Shown here: one piece after another, positions 47,976 to 56,786 of the stretch
How positions within the stretch are numbered: position 1 is the first letter of the stretch
Layout: every line of letters starts with the position of its first letter
Assembly (NCBI GenBank): GCA_039817385.1
Contig: JBCBVY010000001.1
Coordinates: 124,001 to 188,000 of the forward strand
Source: JBCBCP01 sp039817385
Lineage (GTDB): Bacteria > Pseudomonadota > Alphaproteobacteria > Rhodobacterales > Rhodobacteraceae
DNA: 64,000 bases
Reading direction: 5' to 3'
Program-made: the position numbers and the translations under genes
The notes under the pieces: model-generated
The model's database searches: none
Seen by the model: only the letters and a program-made list of their open reading frames with translations
Told to the model about the DNA's origin: nothing

Positions 47976-49622
47976 GTGAACATCCTATTTGTCATGTATG
48001 ACCAGCTGCGGTTCGACTATCTCAGCTGCGCGGGTCACCCGCATCTCCACACACCCAACTTTGACCGAGTTGCGGCCAAAGGGGTGCGCTTTACCAAGGC
48101 CTATGTGCAATCGCCGATCTGCGGCGGCTCGCGAATGTGTTTCTACACCGGGCGCTATGCGTCGTCTCATGGCGCGCAGTGGAACGGCTTTCCCCTGCGG
48201 GTGGGCGAGCAGACGCTGGGCGACCATCTGCGCAAGCTGGGCATGGACTGCTGGCTGATCGGAAAGACCCACATGAAGGCCGATGCCGAGGGCATGGCGC
48301 GGCTGGGGCTGGCGCCGGACAGCGTGATCGGCGCGCGGCAAGCCGAATGCGGATTTGACACCTGGGTCCGCGATGATGGCCTCTGGGCCGAGGGCCCGGA
48401 CGGGTTTTATGACGAGCGTCGCAGCCCCTACAACGAATACCTCAAATCCAAGGGCTACCCCGGGGAGAACCCCTGGGCCGACCACGCCAATGCCGGGGTC
48501 GAAGGCGGCGATGTCGCCTCCGGCTGGTTCATGCAGAACGCCGACAAGCCCGCGAACATCCGCGAGGAGGACAGCGAAACGCCCTGGCTGACCTCCGAAG
48601 CGATCCGCTTTATGGACGAAACCGAGGGGCCGTGGTGCGCGCATCTGAGCTATATCAAGCCTCACTGGCCCTATATCGGGCCCGCCCCCTACCACGACAT
48701 GTACGGGCCCGCGCACGTGCCCCCCGCCATCCGCGATGCCAGCGAGCGGGATGATGTCCACCCGGTCTTTGGCGCCTTCATGAACGGCCCTGTCGGGCAA
48801 GCCTTCAGCCGCGACGAAGTGCGGGACAAGGTGATCCCGGCCTATATGGGCCTCATCAAGCAATGTGACGATCAGCTGGGCCGCCTGCTGGACCACCTTG
48901 CGGCGACGGGCCGGGACAAGGACACGATGATCGTGCTGACCTCGGATCACGGCGACTATCTGGGGGATCACTGGCTGGGGGAGAAGAACCTCTTTCACGA
49001 CCCCTCCGCCCGGATCCCGATGATCATCTACGACCCGCGGGCGGAGGCTGATGGCACCCGCGGCAGCACCTGCGACGCGCTGGTGGAAAGCATCGACATT
49101 GCCGCCACCTTTATTGAAGCCGCAGGCGGCACGGTGCCGGATCACATTGTCGAGGGGCGGTCCCTCCTGCCCTGGCTGCGGGGTGAGAGGCCCGACTGGC
49201 GCACCCACGCCTTCTCCGAATACGACTTCTCCGCCCAGCCTGTCGCCGAAAAGCTCGGGCTGGAGCCACGCGATGCTCGCCTCTTCATGGTGTTTGATGG
49301 GCGCTACAAGCTGATGCACTGCGCCGCTCCTGACCTGCGCCCGATGCTGTTCGATCTGGCGGAAGACCCGGGCGAGCTGAACGACCTGATCCGGACCCAG
49401 CCAGACCACCCGGCCCTCGATGGCCTCTACCAAGCCCTGCAGGACTGGGGCCTGCGCATGTCCCAGCGCGTGACCATGTCCGAAGGCGACATCAAGGCGA
49501 TGCGCGGCGATAGCCTGCGCAAGGGCGTCCTGATCTGGATGTATGACGGCAGCGAGGTGCCCGAGGACCTGACGGAGAAATATCGCGGCGCGGCGCAGGC
49601 GGATTACACCGGCGGGTCGTGA
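47976..49622 (+). CDS. Sulfatase / phosphonate-monoester-hydrolase family enzyme
   Basis: Alkaline-phosphatase-superfamily hydrolase of 548 residues with no signal peptide, so cytosolic. Metal ligands start with Asp9 (FVMYDQLRFDYL) and continue with TSDHGDYLGDH. The formylglycine site is Cys49 in SPICGGSRMCFYTG, where the usual C-x-P/A-x-R has Gly at the third position. GTG at 47976 is the likely start, with GGGGGGAG 9 bases upstream and the conserved NILFVMYDQ right after it. Sulfate, phosphate or phosphonate ester specificity is not decided. Confidence 0.85.
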   Translation: MNILFVMYDQLRFDYLSCAGHPHLHTPNFDRVAAKGVRFTKAYVQSPICGGSRMCFYTGRYASSHGAQWNGFPLRVGEQTLGDHLRKLGMDCWLIGKTHMKADAEGMARLGLAPDSVIGARQAECGFDTWVRDDGLWAEGPDGFYDERRSPYNEYLKSKGYPGENPWADHANAGVEGGDVASGWFMQNADKPANIREEDSETPWLTSEAIRFMDETEGPWCAHLSYIKPHWPYIGPAPYHDMYGPAHVPPAIRDASERDDVHPVFGAFMNGPVGQAFSRDEVRDKVIPAYMGLIKQCDDQLGRLLDHLAATGRDKDTMIVLTSDHGDYLGDHWLGEKNLFHDPSARIPMIIYDPRAEADGTRGSTCDALVESIDIAATFIEAAGGTVPDHIVEGRSLLPWLRGERPDWRTHAFSEYDFSAQPVAEKLGLEPRDARLFMVFDGRYKLMHCAAPDLRPMLFDLAEDPGELNDLIRTQPDHPALDGLYQALQDWGLRMSQRVTMSEGDIKAMRGDSLRKGVLIWMYDGSEVPEDLTEKYRGAAQADYTGGS

Positions 49623-50106
49623 TCATGCCGATCCAAGGCTTCATCGTAATCGCATGTTTCGCCTACCTCATGGCAGCTTTCGCCGCGCGGGTTTCGTCCC
49701 GACATCAGGCCACCGGCTCCGGTACGCACGTAGAGGCGCGACATTGGACCCCACGACGTCGGCCGCGATGTTTCTGCTGCCTGCAGGTCTGGTGATCGTC
49801 ATCTACCAATCACTTGCGGCTGTTGATCAAATCCCGGAGGCTCCGGTCGCCTTTGGCCTCTTCTCCACCGGTGCGCGTCTTCACCTTTTGGCCCAACGTG
49901 ACGGCGGACATTGGCACCTCAGAACGATCGGCGCGATCATGGCGGTCTTCGCCCGCTTCTCGACACGGCCTTTCATCGGCTCGTGCTTCCCGAGCGGACG
50001 TTACAAATGCCGTTCCCTGTTGTCACATTCACGTAAAACGGGCGGCCTATCGTGTGTTCGCGCGGGTTAGCCACACCGCACACACGTCTTTCCAGGGAGC
50101 TACCGA
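49623..50106 (+). other. Region with a possible degraded small membrane-protein gene
   Basis: Three bases after the sulfatase stop, ATG at 49625 opens a 56-codon frame with a membrane-like start (MPIQGFIVIACFAYLMAAFAA) that stops at 49795. An overlapping frame (49654-50070) continues with a second hydrophobic stretch (MFLLPAGLVIVIYQSLAAVD). Together they look like one small membrane-protein gene broken by a frameshift, with codon use poorer than the neighbours. No homology is claimed. The end of the region must carry the promoter of the PhoX-family gene. Confidence 0.35.
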
Positions 50107-52023
50107 ATGACCAAGATTGACCAGATCAACCTCAGCGCCGACGACTGGGACGAGATCAATTTCCCGCGCCCCGAGCGCTGCGATTTCGACCGCGTCGTGG
50201 ACGCGGCGATCTCGCGCCGCGGGTTCCTCGGCGGCACGCTGGCCTTTGGCTCCGGCGCAGCGGTGATGGGCACCGCGATGCTGCCCGAGGCCGCACAGGC
50301 CGCGCAGACCAGCCGCTTTGCCTTTGACGCGCTGCCGATCCAGACCGACAACACCATCCACGTGCCCGAAGGCTACGAATGGGACGTTTTGGTGCGCTGG
50401 GGCGATCCGCTCTTTTCCGACGCGCCGGCATGGGATCCGGCCACGGGCCACCCAAGCCAGGGCGCCGACCGCGTCTTTGGCGAGAACACGGACGGGATGG
50501 AGCTGTTCCACATCGATGGCCGCGACGTGCTGGTCGTGAACTCCGAATACGCCAACCGCGGCACCAACCTGCCCGCCGCGCAGGAAGGCACGCCCGCCAG
50601 CCTTGACGATGTGCGCCTCTTCCAGCAGATCCAGGGCGTGTCGGTCATGGAGCTGAGCCAGGACGGTGGCGGCTGGTCCGTCGTTGTGGACAGCCCGCTG
50701 AACCGCCGCATCACGCACCTGACGCCGATGGTCATCGATGGGCCCGCCGCGGGCCATGACCTGCTGAAAACCGAGGCCGACCCGACCGGCACCGCCTCGC
50801 TTGGCACGCTGAACAATTGCGGCTCGGGCCGGACGCCCTGGGGCACCTACCTGACCTGCGAAGAGAACTTCAACGGCTATTTCGGCGCGACCGAAGGCCT
50901 GTCCGATGACGAGGTGCTGGCCGCGGGCTACAAGCGCTACGGCATCGGCGAGAACGGCTGGGGCTATGACTACCACAAGTGGGACGCGCGCTTTGACGTC
51001 TCCAAGACCCCGCATGAGCCGCACCGCGCGGGCTACATCGTTGAGATTGACCCCGCGAACCCGGACGCAGCACCGGTCAAGCACACCGCGCTGGGCCGCT
51101 TCAAGCACGAGAACGCCGCAACCGCGATTGCGCCCGATGGCCGCGTGGTCGTCTATATGGGCGACGATGAGCGCGGCGAGTTCATGTACAAGTGGATCAG
51201 CCGCGACATCTACGTGCCGGGCGGGGACACGTCCACGCTGCTGCGCGAAGGCCAGCTTTACACCGCCGTCTTCAACGACGACATGTCCGGCCAGTGGGTT
51301 GCCCTGACGCCCGAGGCGACCGGCATGGACGCGGCACAGATCGCCATCTTCACCCGTATGGCGGCCTCTGCCGTGGGCGCCACGACGATGGACCGGCCCG
51401 AGTGGATCGCGGTGAACCCCGTCGCGGTCGAAGGCTATTGCTGCCTGACCAACAACTCGCGCCGGGGCCTCGTGCAGGACGACGGCACGATCCGCACCAA
51501 CGCGGGCGGTGAGCCGATGATCGCCAACGGGCCGAACCCGCGTGATCTGAACAACTACGGCCAGATCGTGCGCTGGCGCCCCGCGGATGACGATCACGCC
51601 GCGGACGCGTTCGAGTGGGACCTCTACGTCATGGCGGGCAACCCGGCCGTGCACGGGGACACGCCCTATGGCGGCTCGTCCAACATCAACGAAGGCAATA
51701 TGTTCAACGCGCCCGACGGGATGATGTTCGACACGACGGGCCTGATGTGGATCCAGACCGACGGCAAGGACAGCAACGAAGGCGACTTTGCCGGCATGGG
51801 CAACAACCAGATGCTGGCAGGTGATCCGGTCACCGGCGAAATCCGCCGCTTCATGACCGGCCCGCACGGCTGTGAGGTCACGGGCCTGACCTGGTCCACC
51901 GACCGCCGCACGATGTTCGTCGGCATTCAGCACCCGGACGCGCCGTTCCCCGATGGCCCGGACAGCCTGCCGCGCTCGTCCATCGTGGCCGTGCGCCGCA
52001 CCGACGGCGGTCTCGTCGGCTAA
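50107..52023 (+). CDS. PhoX-family phosphatase (DUF839), Tat-exported
   Basis: 638 residues with a twin-arginine leader (SRRGFLGG, Arg37-Arg38, then a hydrophobic stretch to AAQA). The body is a DUF839 beta-propeller with the PhoX signature NNCGSGRTPWGTYLTCEENFNG, which binds calcium and iron. PhoX enzymes release phosphate from organic phosphates in the periplasm and are common in marine bacteria. Not all DUF839 proteins are proven phosphatases. The gene is monocistronic with a strong terminator at 52066-52097. Confidence 0.88.
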   Translation: MTKIDQINLSADDWDEINFPRPERCDFDRVVDAAISRRGFLGGTLAFGSGAAVMGTAMLPEAAQAAQTSRFAFDALPIQTDNTIHVPEGYEWDVLVRWGDPLFSDAPAWDPATGHPSQGADRVFGENTDGMELFHIDGRDVLVVNSEYANRGTNLPAAQEGTPASLDDVRLFQQIQGVSVMELSQDGGGWSVVVDSPLNRRITHLTPMVIDGPAAGHDLLKTEADPTGTASLGTLNNCGSGRTPWGTYLTCEENFNGYFGATEGLSDDEVLAAGYKRYGIGENGWGYDYHKWDARFDVSKTPHEPHRAGYIVEIDPANPDAAPVKHTALGRFKHENAATAIAPDGRVVVYMGDDERGEFMYKWISRDIYVPGGDTSTLLREGQLYTAVFNDDMSGQWVALTPEATGMDAAQIAIFTRMAASAVGATTMDRPEWIAVNPVAVEGYCCLTNNSRRGLVQDDGTIRTNAGGEPMIANGPNPRDLNNYGQIVRWRPADDDHAADAFEWDLYVMAGNPAVHGDTPYGGSSNINEGNMFNAPDGMMFDTTGLMWIQTDGKDSNEGDFAGMGNNQMLAGDPVTGEIRRFMTGPHGCEVTGLTWSTDRRTMFVGIQHPDAPFPDGPDSLPRSSIVAVRRTDGGLVG

Positions 52024-52065
52024 TCTGCCGGGCGCCGGCGGACCTCCGCCGAGATCAAGAATTTG

Positions 52066-52097
52066 AAAAGGCCGGGTTTTCGCCCGGCCTTTTCTTG
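52066..52097 (+). terminator. Rho-independent terminator of the PhoX-family gene
   Basis: AAAAGGCCGGG (52066-52076) / CCCGGCCTTTT (52083-52093), loop TTTTCG, then CTTG. Perfect 11-pair stem. Confidence 0.88.
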
Positions 52098-52178
52098 TGA
52101 CCCATACAGGCGCCGCCCAACTGCAGCAGGACATCCCCAAAGATGCTACCATAGGGTGTTTTCTTAAGGAGGTTTGAC

Positions 52179-53453
52179 ATGACGCATTTTCCCACCGTGC
52201 GGGCCATCCTTGGCGCGCTCACCTTACTGGCATTGCAACCCATCGCACCGCCCGCCCACGCGGTTGGCGGTAACGGGGGCCAGGCCTTTACCCTGCAATG
52301 CACGGCGACAGAACGCCTTGCGGCGGTGATGACCCATGCCGGCCGACGGCTTGAGGGCATCGGCATTGCCTGCGTCAACCAAGCCGGGCAATGGCGGCAG
52401 GTCTGGGCCGGAACCTCCTCGGGCGGCAGCAGCGCGAATTTCAGGACGATCAACATCGCGCCTGCTCGCTGGGTACGCCGCACGAATATCAGCATCGGCA
52501 AATGTGGCAAGTCGACGACGCGGGTCTGCGGCGTCGGGTTCGTCTTCGACAACGATTTCGCGATAGATGTCGGCACCCGCACCGGCGACACCCGCCTTCA
52601 GGCCGCCCCGGGCAACAGCGAACTCTTCGGCTTCCGTGGCCGGGCCGGGACCGAGATCGACAACCTCGACGCGCTCTACCGGCCGCGCCAACGGCCCGCC
52701 TTCAACAACAGCCGCCAGCTTGATGGCCAAGACTTTGCCGACATCGTCGACGCGGCCCTGCTGTCGGGGTTCGAGATGCGGCTGAACAATATCGGCGCGC
52801 GCCAGGGCAACAGCTGGTTCGTGGAACGCGGGTCTTATGTCACGATGGCCGCGGTGCAGTCGCGCTTTGACATCCCCGAATGGAGCTTCCGCAGGTCGCG
52901 CGGCATCTACCGGTATTTCTACTACGTTAATGATGTGAACGCGCGCAGCGCCGGGATCGACTTCGACGCCGGACGCGGCGCGTTCGTGCTGCGTATTCTG
53001 CTGGAAGATGGCGGGCGCGAGATGAAGGGGAAATGCCGCCGCAAGCGCCCGAACGGCAGTTACACCGCGTGCGGCGGTGCGAACGAGGGCGACGGGAAGG
53101 CCCCCGATGTTCAGTGGTCCTTTCCCGAGATTGAAATGCTGCTCGTTCCGCAGGTCGTGGCGCGCAATAACGGCCGCAACGGCGTGGGACTGCGCGTCGA
53201 GAATGTCCGGCTGATGGGAGATTTTTCCCTCAACGGCCTGTGTTCGCGTCTTGCGGGGCGGTGCCATACCATTCTGCGCGACTGGAAAGGCAACCTCATC
53301 ACAGGCATCGAGGCTGGCGTCATGGCTCAAATCAACGGGCCGGTCATACAGCGCGTCATGGCCGACAACACGCGGCGCGCGTTGAACGCGGCGAACATCC
53401 CGAACCTCGTCGACGTTGTCATTGACGGCGACAGTATCGAATTGCGGTGGTAA
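52179..53453 (+). CDS. Secreted protein with jacalin-like N-terminal domain
   Basis: 424 residues with a signal peptide (1-28, ending PAHA). Residues 29-170 resemble a jacalin lectin domain: VGGNGGQAFTLQC at the start and LFGFRGRAGTEIDNLDALY (150-167) at the end match the characteristic first and last strands. Residues 170-424 are a beta-rich region of unknown family with scattered cysteines (KGKCRRKRPNGSYTACGG, GLCSRLAGRCH). Probably a periplasmic or extracellular carbohydrate-binding protein. AAGGAGG precedes ATG. Confidence 0.75.
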   Translation: MTHFPTVRAILGALTLLALQPIAPPAHAVGGNGGQAFTLQCTATERLAAVMTHAGRRLEGIGIACVNQAGQWRQVWAGTSSGGSSANFRTINIAPARWVRRTNISIGKCGKSTTRVCGVGFVFDNDFAIDVGTRTGDTRLQAAPGNSELFGFRGRAGTEIDNLDALYRPRQRPAFNNSRQLDGQDFADIVDAALLSGFEMRLNNIGARQGNSWFVERGSYVTMAAVQSRFDIPEWSFRRSRGIYRYFYYVNDVNARSAGIDFDAGRGAFVLRILLEDGGREMKGKCRRKRPNGSYTACGGANEGDGKAPDVQWSFPEIEMLLVPQVVARNNGRNGVGLRVENVRLMGDFSLNGLCSRLAGRCHTILRDWKGNLITGIEAGVMAQINGPVIQRVMADNTRRALNAANIPNLVDVVIDGDSIELRW

Positions 53454-53467
53454 GCCGGAGCGCGCCG

Positions 53468-53491
53468 AGGATGGGCAAGATTGCCCATCCT
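53468..53491. repeat. Convergent-junction hairpin AGGATGGGC/GCCCATCCT
   Basis: Perfect 9-pair stem AGGATGGGC (53468-53476) and GCCCATCCT (53483-53491), loop AAGATT, between the jacalin-like gene and the convergent membrane-protein gene. Related in style to the GTAGGGTGGG elements at other convergent junctions. Confidence 0.7.
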
Positions 53492-53523
53492 ACCTTTGAA
53501 AAGTGGCAAAGGCGCTTACCCAA

Positions 53524-53961
53524 TCAGGAGGGTTTGAGACCGCGCCACGCCAGAAAGCTCAGCACGATGGCCGAGCCGGACACGAGCGTCATGAGCGTGC
53601 CGGGGAAGAAATGCACGAAACCCGGCAGGTCGAGGAAAAGGAAATAGCCCAGATCGGCCATGCCGCCGATCAGCGCGGTGACCCAAAGCGCGGTGACATT
53701 GCCGCGCCAGATGAAAACCGCACCAATCAGCGTGGCCAGCCCAAACCAGCCGAGGTTCCAGCCATGCTGGTTCAGAATACCCGCGGCCGCCGCCGGATAG
53801 TCACGCACGAGCGTATCCGGATCCACCGCGTCCGCAATCGCCTGTACGCCGCCCGTCGCATCCGAGCCAAGCACAATGCCCCCGGCCAGCATGTGCACGA
53901 GCCCCCAGATGACCCAAAGCCCCGCTGCGATCCGTAGAAACGTTGGAGTGGTGCCCGCCAT
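53524..53961 (-). CDS. Hypothetical membrane protein
   Basis: 145 residues with four membrane helices (about 7-27, 60-78, 83-103, 109-135), no catalytic motif; the short loop GSDATGGVQAIADAVDPDTLVRDYP sits between helices 1 and 2. ATG at 53961 starts the first helix. Divergent from a MarR-family regulator across 72 bases, so it may be the regulator's target. Confidence 0.7.
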   Translation of the reverse strand: MAGTTPTFLRIAAGLWVIWGLVHMLAGGIVLGSDATGGVQAIADAVDPDTLVRDYPAAAAGILNQHGWNLGWFGLATLIGAVFIWRGNVTALWVTALIGGMADLGYFLFLDLPGFVHFFPGTLMTLVSGSAIVLSFLAWRGLKPS

Positions 53962-54033
53962 TTGCGTCTCTCCTGTCCGCAATTTAGGTGATGTGTCAGA
54001 GCATCAGATTTTTAGTGGACTTTGTCAATCAAT

Positions 54034-54450
54034 ATGACGGCACCCAATCTCGCCCCCCTCATGGACCGCTTCGTGCGGCGACTTCATCTGTCGCTTCAGG
54101 CAAAGGCGCGCAGCTTTGACAGCTACGAGGTCGGCCCCGTCGGCGGCATGATCCTGATGGTGATGGAGGAGGCCGGCCCACTGACAATGCAGGCCCTCGC
54201 AAATGAGATGGTGCGGGACAAGTCGCAAATGACGCGCATGGTTGCCCCGCTGGAGCGCAAGGGCCTCGTGTCGCGCGCCCCGGGCGCGGGCGATGCCCGG
54301 CAAAGCATCGTCGCGCTGACCCCGCAAGGGCGCGATTTTGTCCGTGCCCTCAAAGACGTTGTTGCCCAAACCATTGACGAGGTTCTGGCCCCGATCCCGC
54401 CAAAGGATCGCGACTTGCTTGCCGCGCTTCTGTCCCGCGCCCTGACTTAG
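54034..54450 (+). CDS. MarR-family transcriptional regulator
   Basis: 138-residue winged-helix repressor. LTMQALANEMVRDKSQMTRMVAPLERKGLVSR is the recognition-helix region and DARQSIVALTPQGRDF the wing and dimerisation part. ATG at 54034 is preferred; a TTG four codons upstream is in frame. It probably controls the divergent membrane-protein gene or itself. Its stop overlaps the convergent acyl-CoA ligase gene by 4 bases. Effector unknown. Confidence 0.85.
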   Translation: MTAPNLAPLMDRFVRRLHLSLQAKARSFDSYEVGPVGGMILMVMEEAGPLTMQALANEMVRDKSQMTRMVAPLERKGLVSRAPGAGDARQSIVALTPQGRDFVRALKDVVAQTIDEVLAPIPPKDRDLLAALLSRALT

Positions 54451-56066
54451 CCGATCAGCACCTCGCCAAATTCATCCCGCAAGTTCCGCTTCAGCACTTT
54501 GCCCGTCGCGTTGCGCGGCAGCACGTCCGTGAAGACAACCTTGTCCGGGATCTGCCACTTGGCGATCTTGTCCGCAAAGATGGCCAGGACCTCTTCTTCG
54601 CTCGGGCTTTGCCCCTCCGCCGCGACAGCCACCAGCACCGGGCGCTCGTCCCATTTCTCGTGCCGCGCGCCGATCACCGCGGCATCGGCGAGCGCGGGGT
54701 GCGCCACAGCGATGTTTTCCAGATCCACCGAGGAAATCCACTCCCCGCCCGATTTGATGATGTCCTTCGAGCGGTCCTTGATGCTGACAAAACCGTCCGG
54801 ATCGATCGTCGCCACATCGCCGGTGTCGAACCAGCCCCCCGCAAGCGTCTCATCAGCCGTTTTGCCCAGATAGCTGTCGAGGATCCAATGCCCGCGGCAC
54901 ATCAGGCCGCCCTGCGCCGCGCCATCATTGGGCAGGTCCGCGCCGGTCTCGTCCACGATCTTCAGCTCCACGCCGTAAGGCGGACGCCCCTGGTTCTCGC
55001 GCAGTGTGTGCTGCTCGGCCTCGGGCAGCGCGCCGTGCTTGGCCAGCGGCTTGTTGACAGAGCCAAGCGGCGACATCTCTGTCATGCCCCAGGCGTGGAT
55101 CGTCTCAACACCATACGCCTCGCGGAACGTCTCAATCATCGACGGCGGACAGGCCGACCCGCCAATCACCGTCTGCTGCAGCGAGGCGAGCGTAGAGCCG
55201 GACTTGGCCGCCGCCCCCAAAAGCCCCTGCCAGATCGTTGGCACGCCAAGCGCCAGCGTCACGCCATAGCCGTCGATCAGCTTCACAAGGCTGTCCCCGT
55301 CCAGCCCCGGCCCCGGCATCACCATCGCCGCACCGGTCAGCGCGCAGGCATAGGGCGTGCCCCAGGCATTGACATGGAACATCGGCACCACCGGCATCAC
55401 GATATGCCGTGCGTGCACGTTCAGGCTGTCGGGCAGCGCCGCAACGAGGCTGTGCAGTACGGTGGAGCGGTGGGAATACAGCACGCCCTTGGGATTGCCC
55501 GTCGTGCCAGAGGTGTAGCACAGGCTGGAGGCGGTGTTTTCGTCCAAATCGGGCCAGTCAAAGCCCGCATCCCCTTCGGCGATCATCTCGTCATAGAACT
55601 TCAGCCCAGCGATCTTGGCCGCCGCGTCTTCGTCGCGCGGGCCCATCAGAACGACATGCTCCAGCCCCGGGCACTTGTCGCGGATGGCGGCAATCAGCGG
55701 CACGAAGGTCGCATCGATGAAGATCACCCGGTCCTCGGCGTGGTTGATGATATAGACCAGCTGTTCGGGGAAGAGGCGCGGGTTGATCGTGTGGCAGACA
55801 AAGCCTGCGGAGGCGACGCCGAAATAGATCTCAAGGTGGCGCCGGTTGTTCCACGCGATGGTGGCGCAGCGGGTCTGCGGCGCGAGGCCCAGCTTCGTCA
55901 GCACATCGCCCAGGCGGCGGCTGTTCGCGCCGACCTCGCCCCAGCTTGTCTCAACCACCCCGCCCGCGGTCTCGACCGAGTAAATCGGGGACGGCGCGTG
56001 GTAGCGCTCCGCATGGGTCAAAAGCGACGAAATCGTCAACGGAAATTGCATCATTTGGCCAAGCAT
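54447..56066 (-). CDS. Acyl-CoA synthetase (AMP-forming, long/medium chain)
   Basis: 539 residues activating a fatty or aromatic acid to its CoA thioester via an acyl-adenylate. Motifs in order: P-loop YTSGTTGNPKGV, GMTEMSPLGSV, WFDTGDVATIDPDGF, KDIIKSGGEWISSVDLEN and the C-terminal lysine motif NATGKVLKRNLR. Cytosolic or membrane associated. ATG at 56066 follows GGGAGGTG. Chain-length preference cannot be told. The divergent neighbour is a hotdog thioesterase, which could act on the product. Confidence 0.9.
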   Translation of the reverse strand: MLGQMMQFPLTISSLLTHAERYHAPSPIYSVETAGGVVETSWGEVGANSRRLGDVLTKLGLAPQTRCATIAWNNRRHLEIYFGVASAGFVCHTINPRLFPEQLVYIINHAEDRVIFIDATFVPLIAAIRDKCPGLEHVVLMGPRDEDAAAKIAGLKFYDEMIAEGDAGFDWPDLDENTASSLCYTSGTTGNPKGVLYSHRSTVLHSLVAALPDSLNVHARHIVMPVVPMFHVNAWGTPYACALTGAAMVMPGPGLDGDSLVKLIDGYGVTLALGVPTIWQGLLGAAAKSGSTLASLQQTVIGGSACPPSMIETFREAYGVETIHAWGMTEMSPLGSVNKPLAKHGALPEAEQHTLRENQGRPPYGVELKIVDETGADLPNDGAAQGGLMCRGHWILDSYLGKTADETLAGGWFDTGDVATIDPDGFVSIKDRSKDIIKSGGEWISSVDLENIAVAHPALADAAVIGARHEKWDERPVLVAVAAEGQSPSEEEVLAIFADKIAKWQIPDKVVFTDVLPRNATGKVLKRNLRDEFGEVLIG

Positions 56067-56203
56067 GGGCACCTCCCTAGTGTTGCGAGAAATGGCTTGC
56101 CCGCCGCCCTTTTTCCAGCGCGGCCCATCCTCCCTTGACCTGCACGATGCCAAGCGATCCCGCGCCTTGCAAGCCATGCACACGCCCGTTACGCAAGGTC
56201 CGC

Positions 56204-56677
56204 ATGGACTTGCCCTTCCACACCCTGCTGAGCGCGGCGCAGCAACGCGCCGCCGGATTGCCAACCCCGGCCCCGCTGGCCATCGCGGATATCGTGCATC
56301 ACGACGATCTCGACAGCCTCGATCATGTGAACAACACGCGGTATTTCGCCTGGTTCGAACGGCTGCGCATCCGGCACATGACCCACTATGGCATTGGCCT
56401 GCTGAACGATCCCGCCAGCCCGCGCATCGTGATCCGCTCTGGCGAGGTGCGCTTTGTGGCCGAGTTGCGCGGGGGCGAGAGCTATATCACCACCTGCCAC
56501 TGCACCGCGCTGCGCCGCACCTCGATGACGCTGAGCCAGGAGATTTGGGCACGCGGGACCCTGCGCGCGACCTTCTCTTGCGTGATGGTGCTGTTGACGC
56601 AAGACGGGAGCGCGCGGCGGAAAATCCCCGATGACATCCGTGCACGGCTCATCGCGGATGGCGCGCACCAGCAATAG
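56204..56677 (+). CDS. Hotdog-fold acyl-CoA thioesterase
   Basis: 157 residues of the 4-hydroxybenzoyl-CoA/YbgC thioesterase kind: HHDDLDSLDHVNNTRYFAWFERLRI carries the Asp and the N-N-x-Y-x-x-W/F-E active-site helix. Cytosolic tetramer by family. ATG at 56204 follows AAGG; two upstream in-frame ATGs exist but would add a Cys/Pro-rich tail foreign to the family. Divergent from the acyl-CoA synthetase gene, so the pair may act on the same acyl-CoA pool. Confidence 0.83.
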   Translation: MDLPFHTLLSAAQQRAAGLPTPAPLAIADIVHHDDLDSLDHVNNTRYFAWFERLRIRHMTHYGIGLLNDPASPRIVIRSGEVRFVAELRGGESYITTCHCTALRRTSMTLSQEIWARGTLRATFSCVMVLLTQDGSARRKIPDDIRARLIADGAHQQ

Positions 56678-56687
56678 CGACTTCTTT

Positions 56688-56769
56688 GTTCTAAAAAACT
56701 TCCGCCGGAGGCATGGAATCCATATCGCGCACTCTGGATTTAGTGCCTCCGGCGGGGATTTTTTAGAAC
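56688..56769. terminator. Long inverted repeat acting as bidirectional terminator
   Basis: 26-base arms (56688-56713 and 56744-56769) match at 23 positions: outer GTTCTAAAAAA/TTTTTTAGAAC and inner CCGCCGGAGGCA/TGCCTCCGGCGG, with a further AATCCA/TGGATT pairing in the loop. T tracts follow the GC stem in both directions. It lies between the thioesterase and the convergent pgi. TGCCTCCGGCGGGGAT-type sequences are familiar as dispersed elements of Rhodobacterales. Confidence 0.8.
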
Positions 56770-56786
56770 AGAGAAGGGAGGACGCT

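Noticed and set aside
50011..50040. Possible PHO box before the PhoX-family gene
   Set aside because: CTGTTGTCACATTCACG matches the 7-mer consensus poorly in the second half; not enough to call.
50047..52152. 701-codon open frame on the - strand
   Set aside because: Antisense to the PhoX-family gene, whose Tat signal and PhoX signature are clear; long antisense frames are common at this GC content.
46559..53453. Prophage or integrative element next to tRNA-Gly
   Set aside because: No integrase, transposase or duplicated tRNA end is visible; only a weak island argument remains.
54000..54028. Promoter for the 53524-53961 gene
   Set aside because: A minus-strand TTGACA is present, but no acceptable -10 at 16-18 bases.
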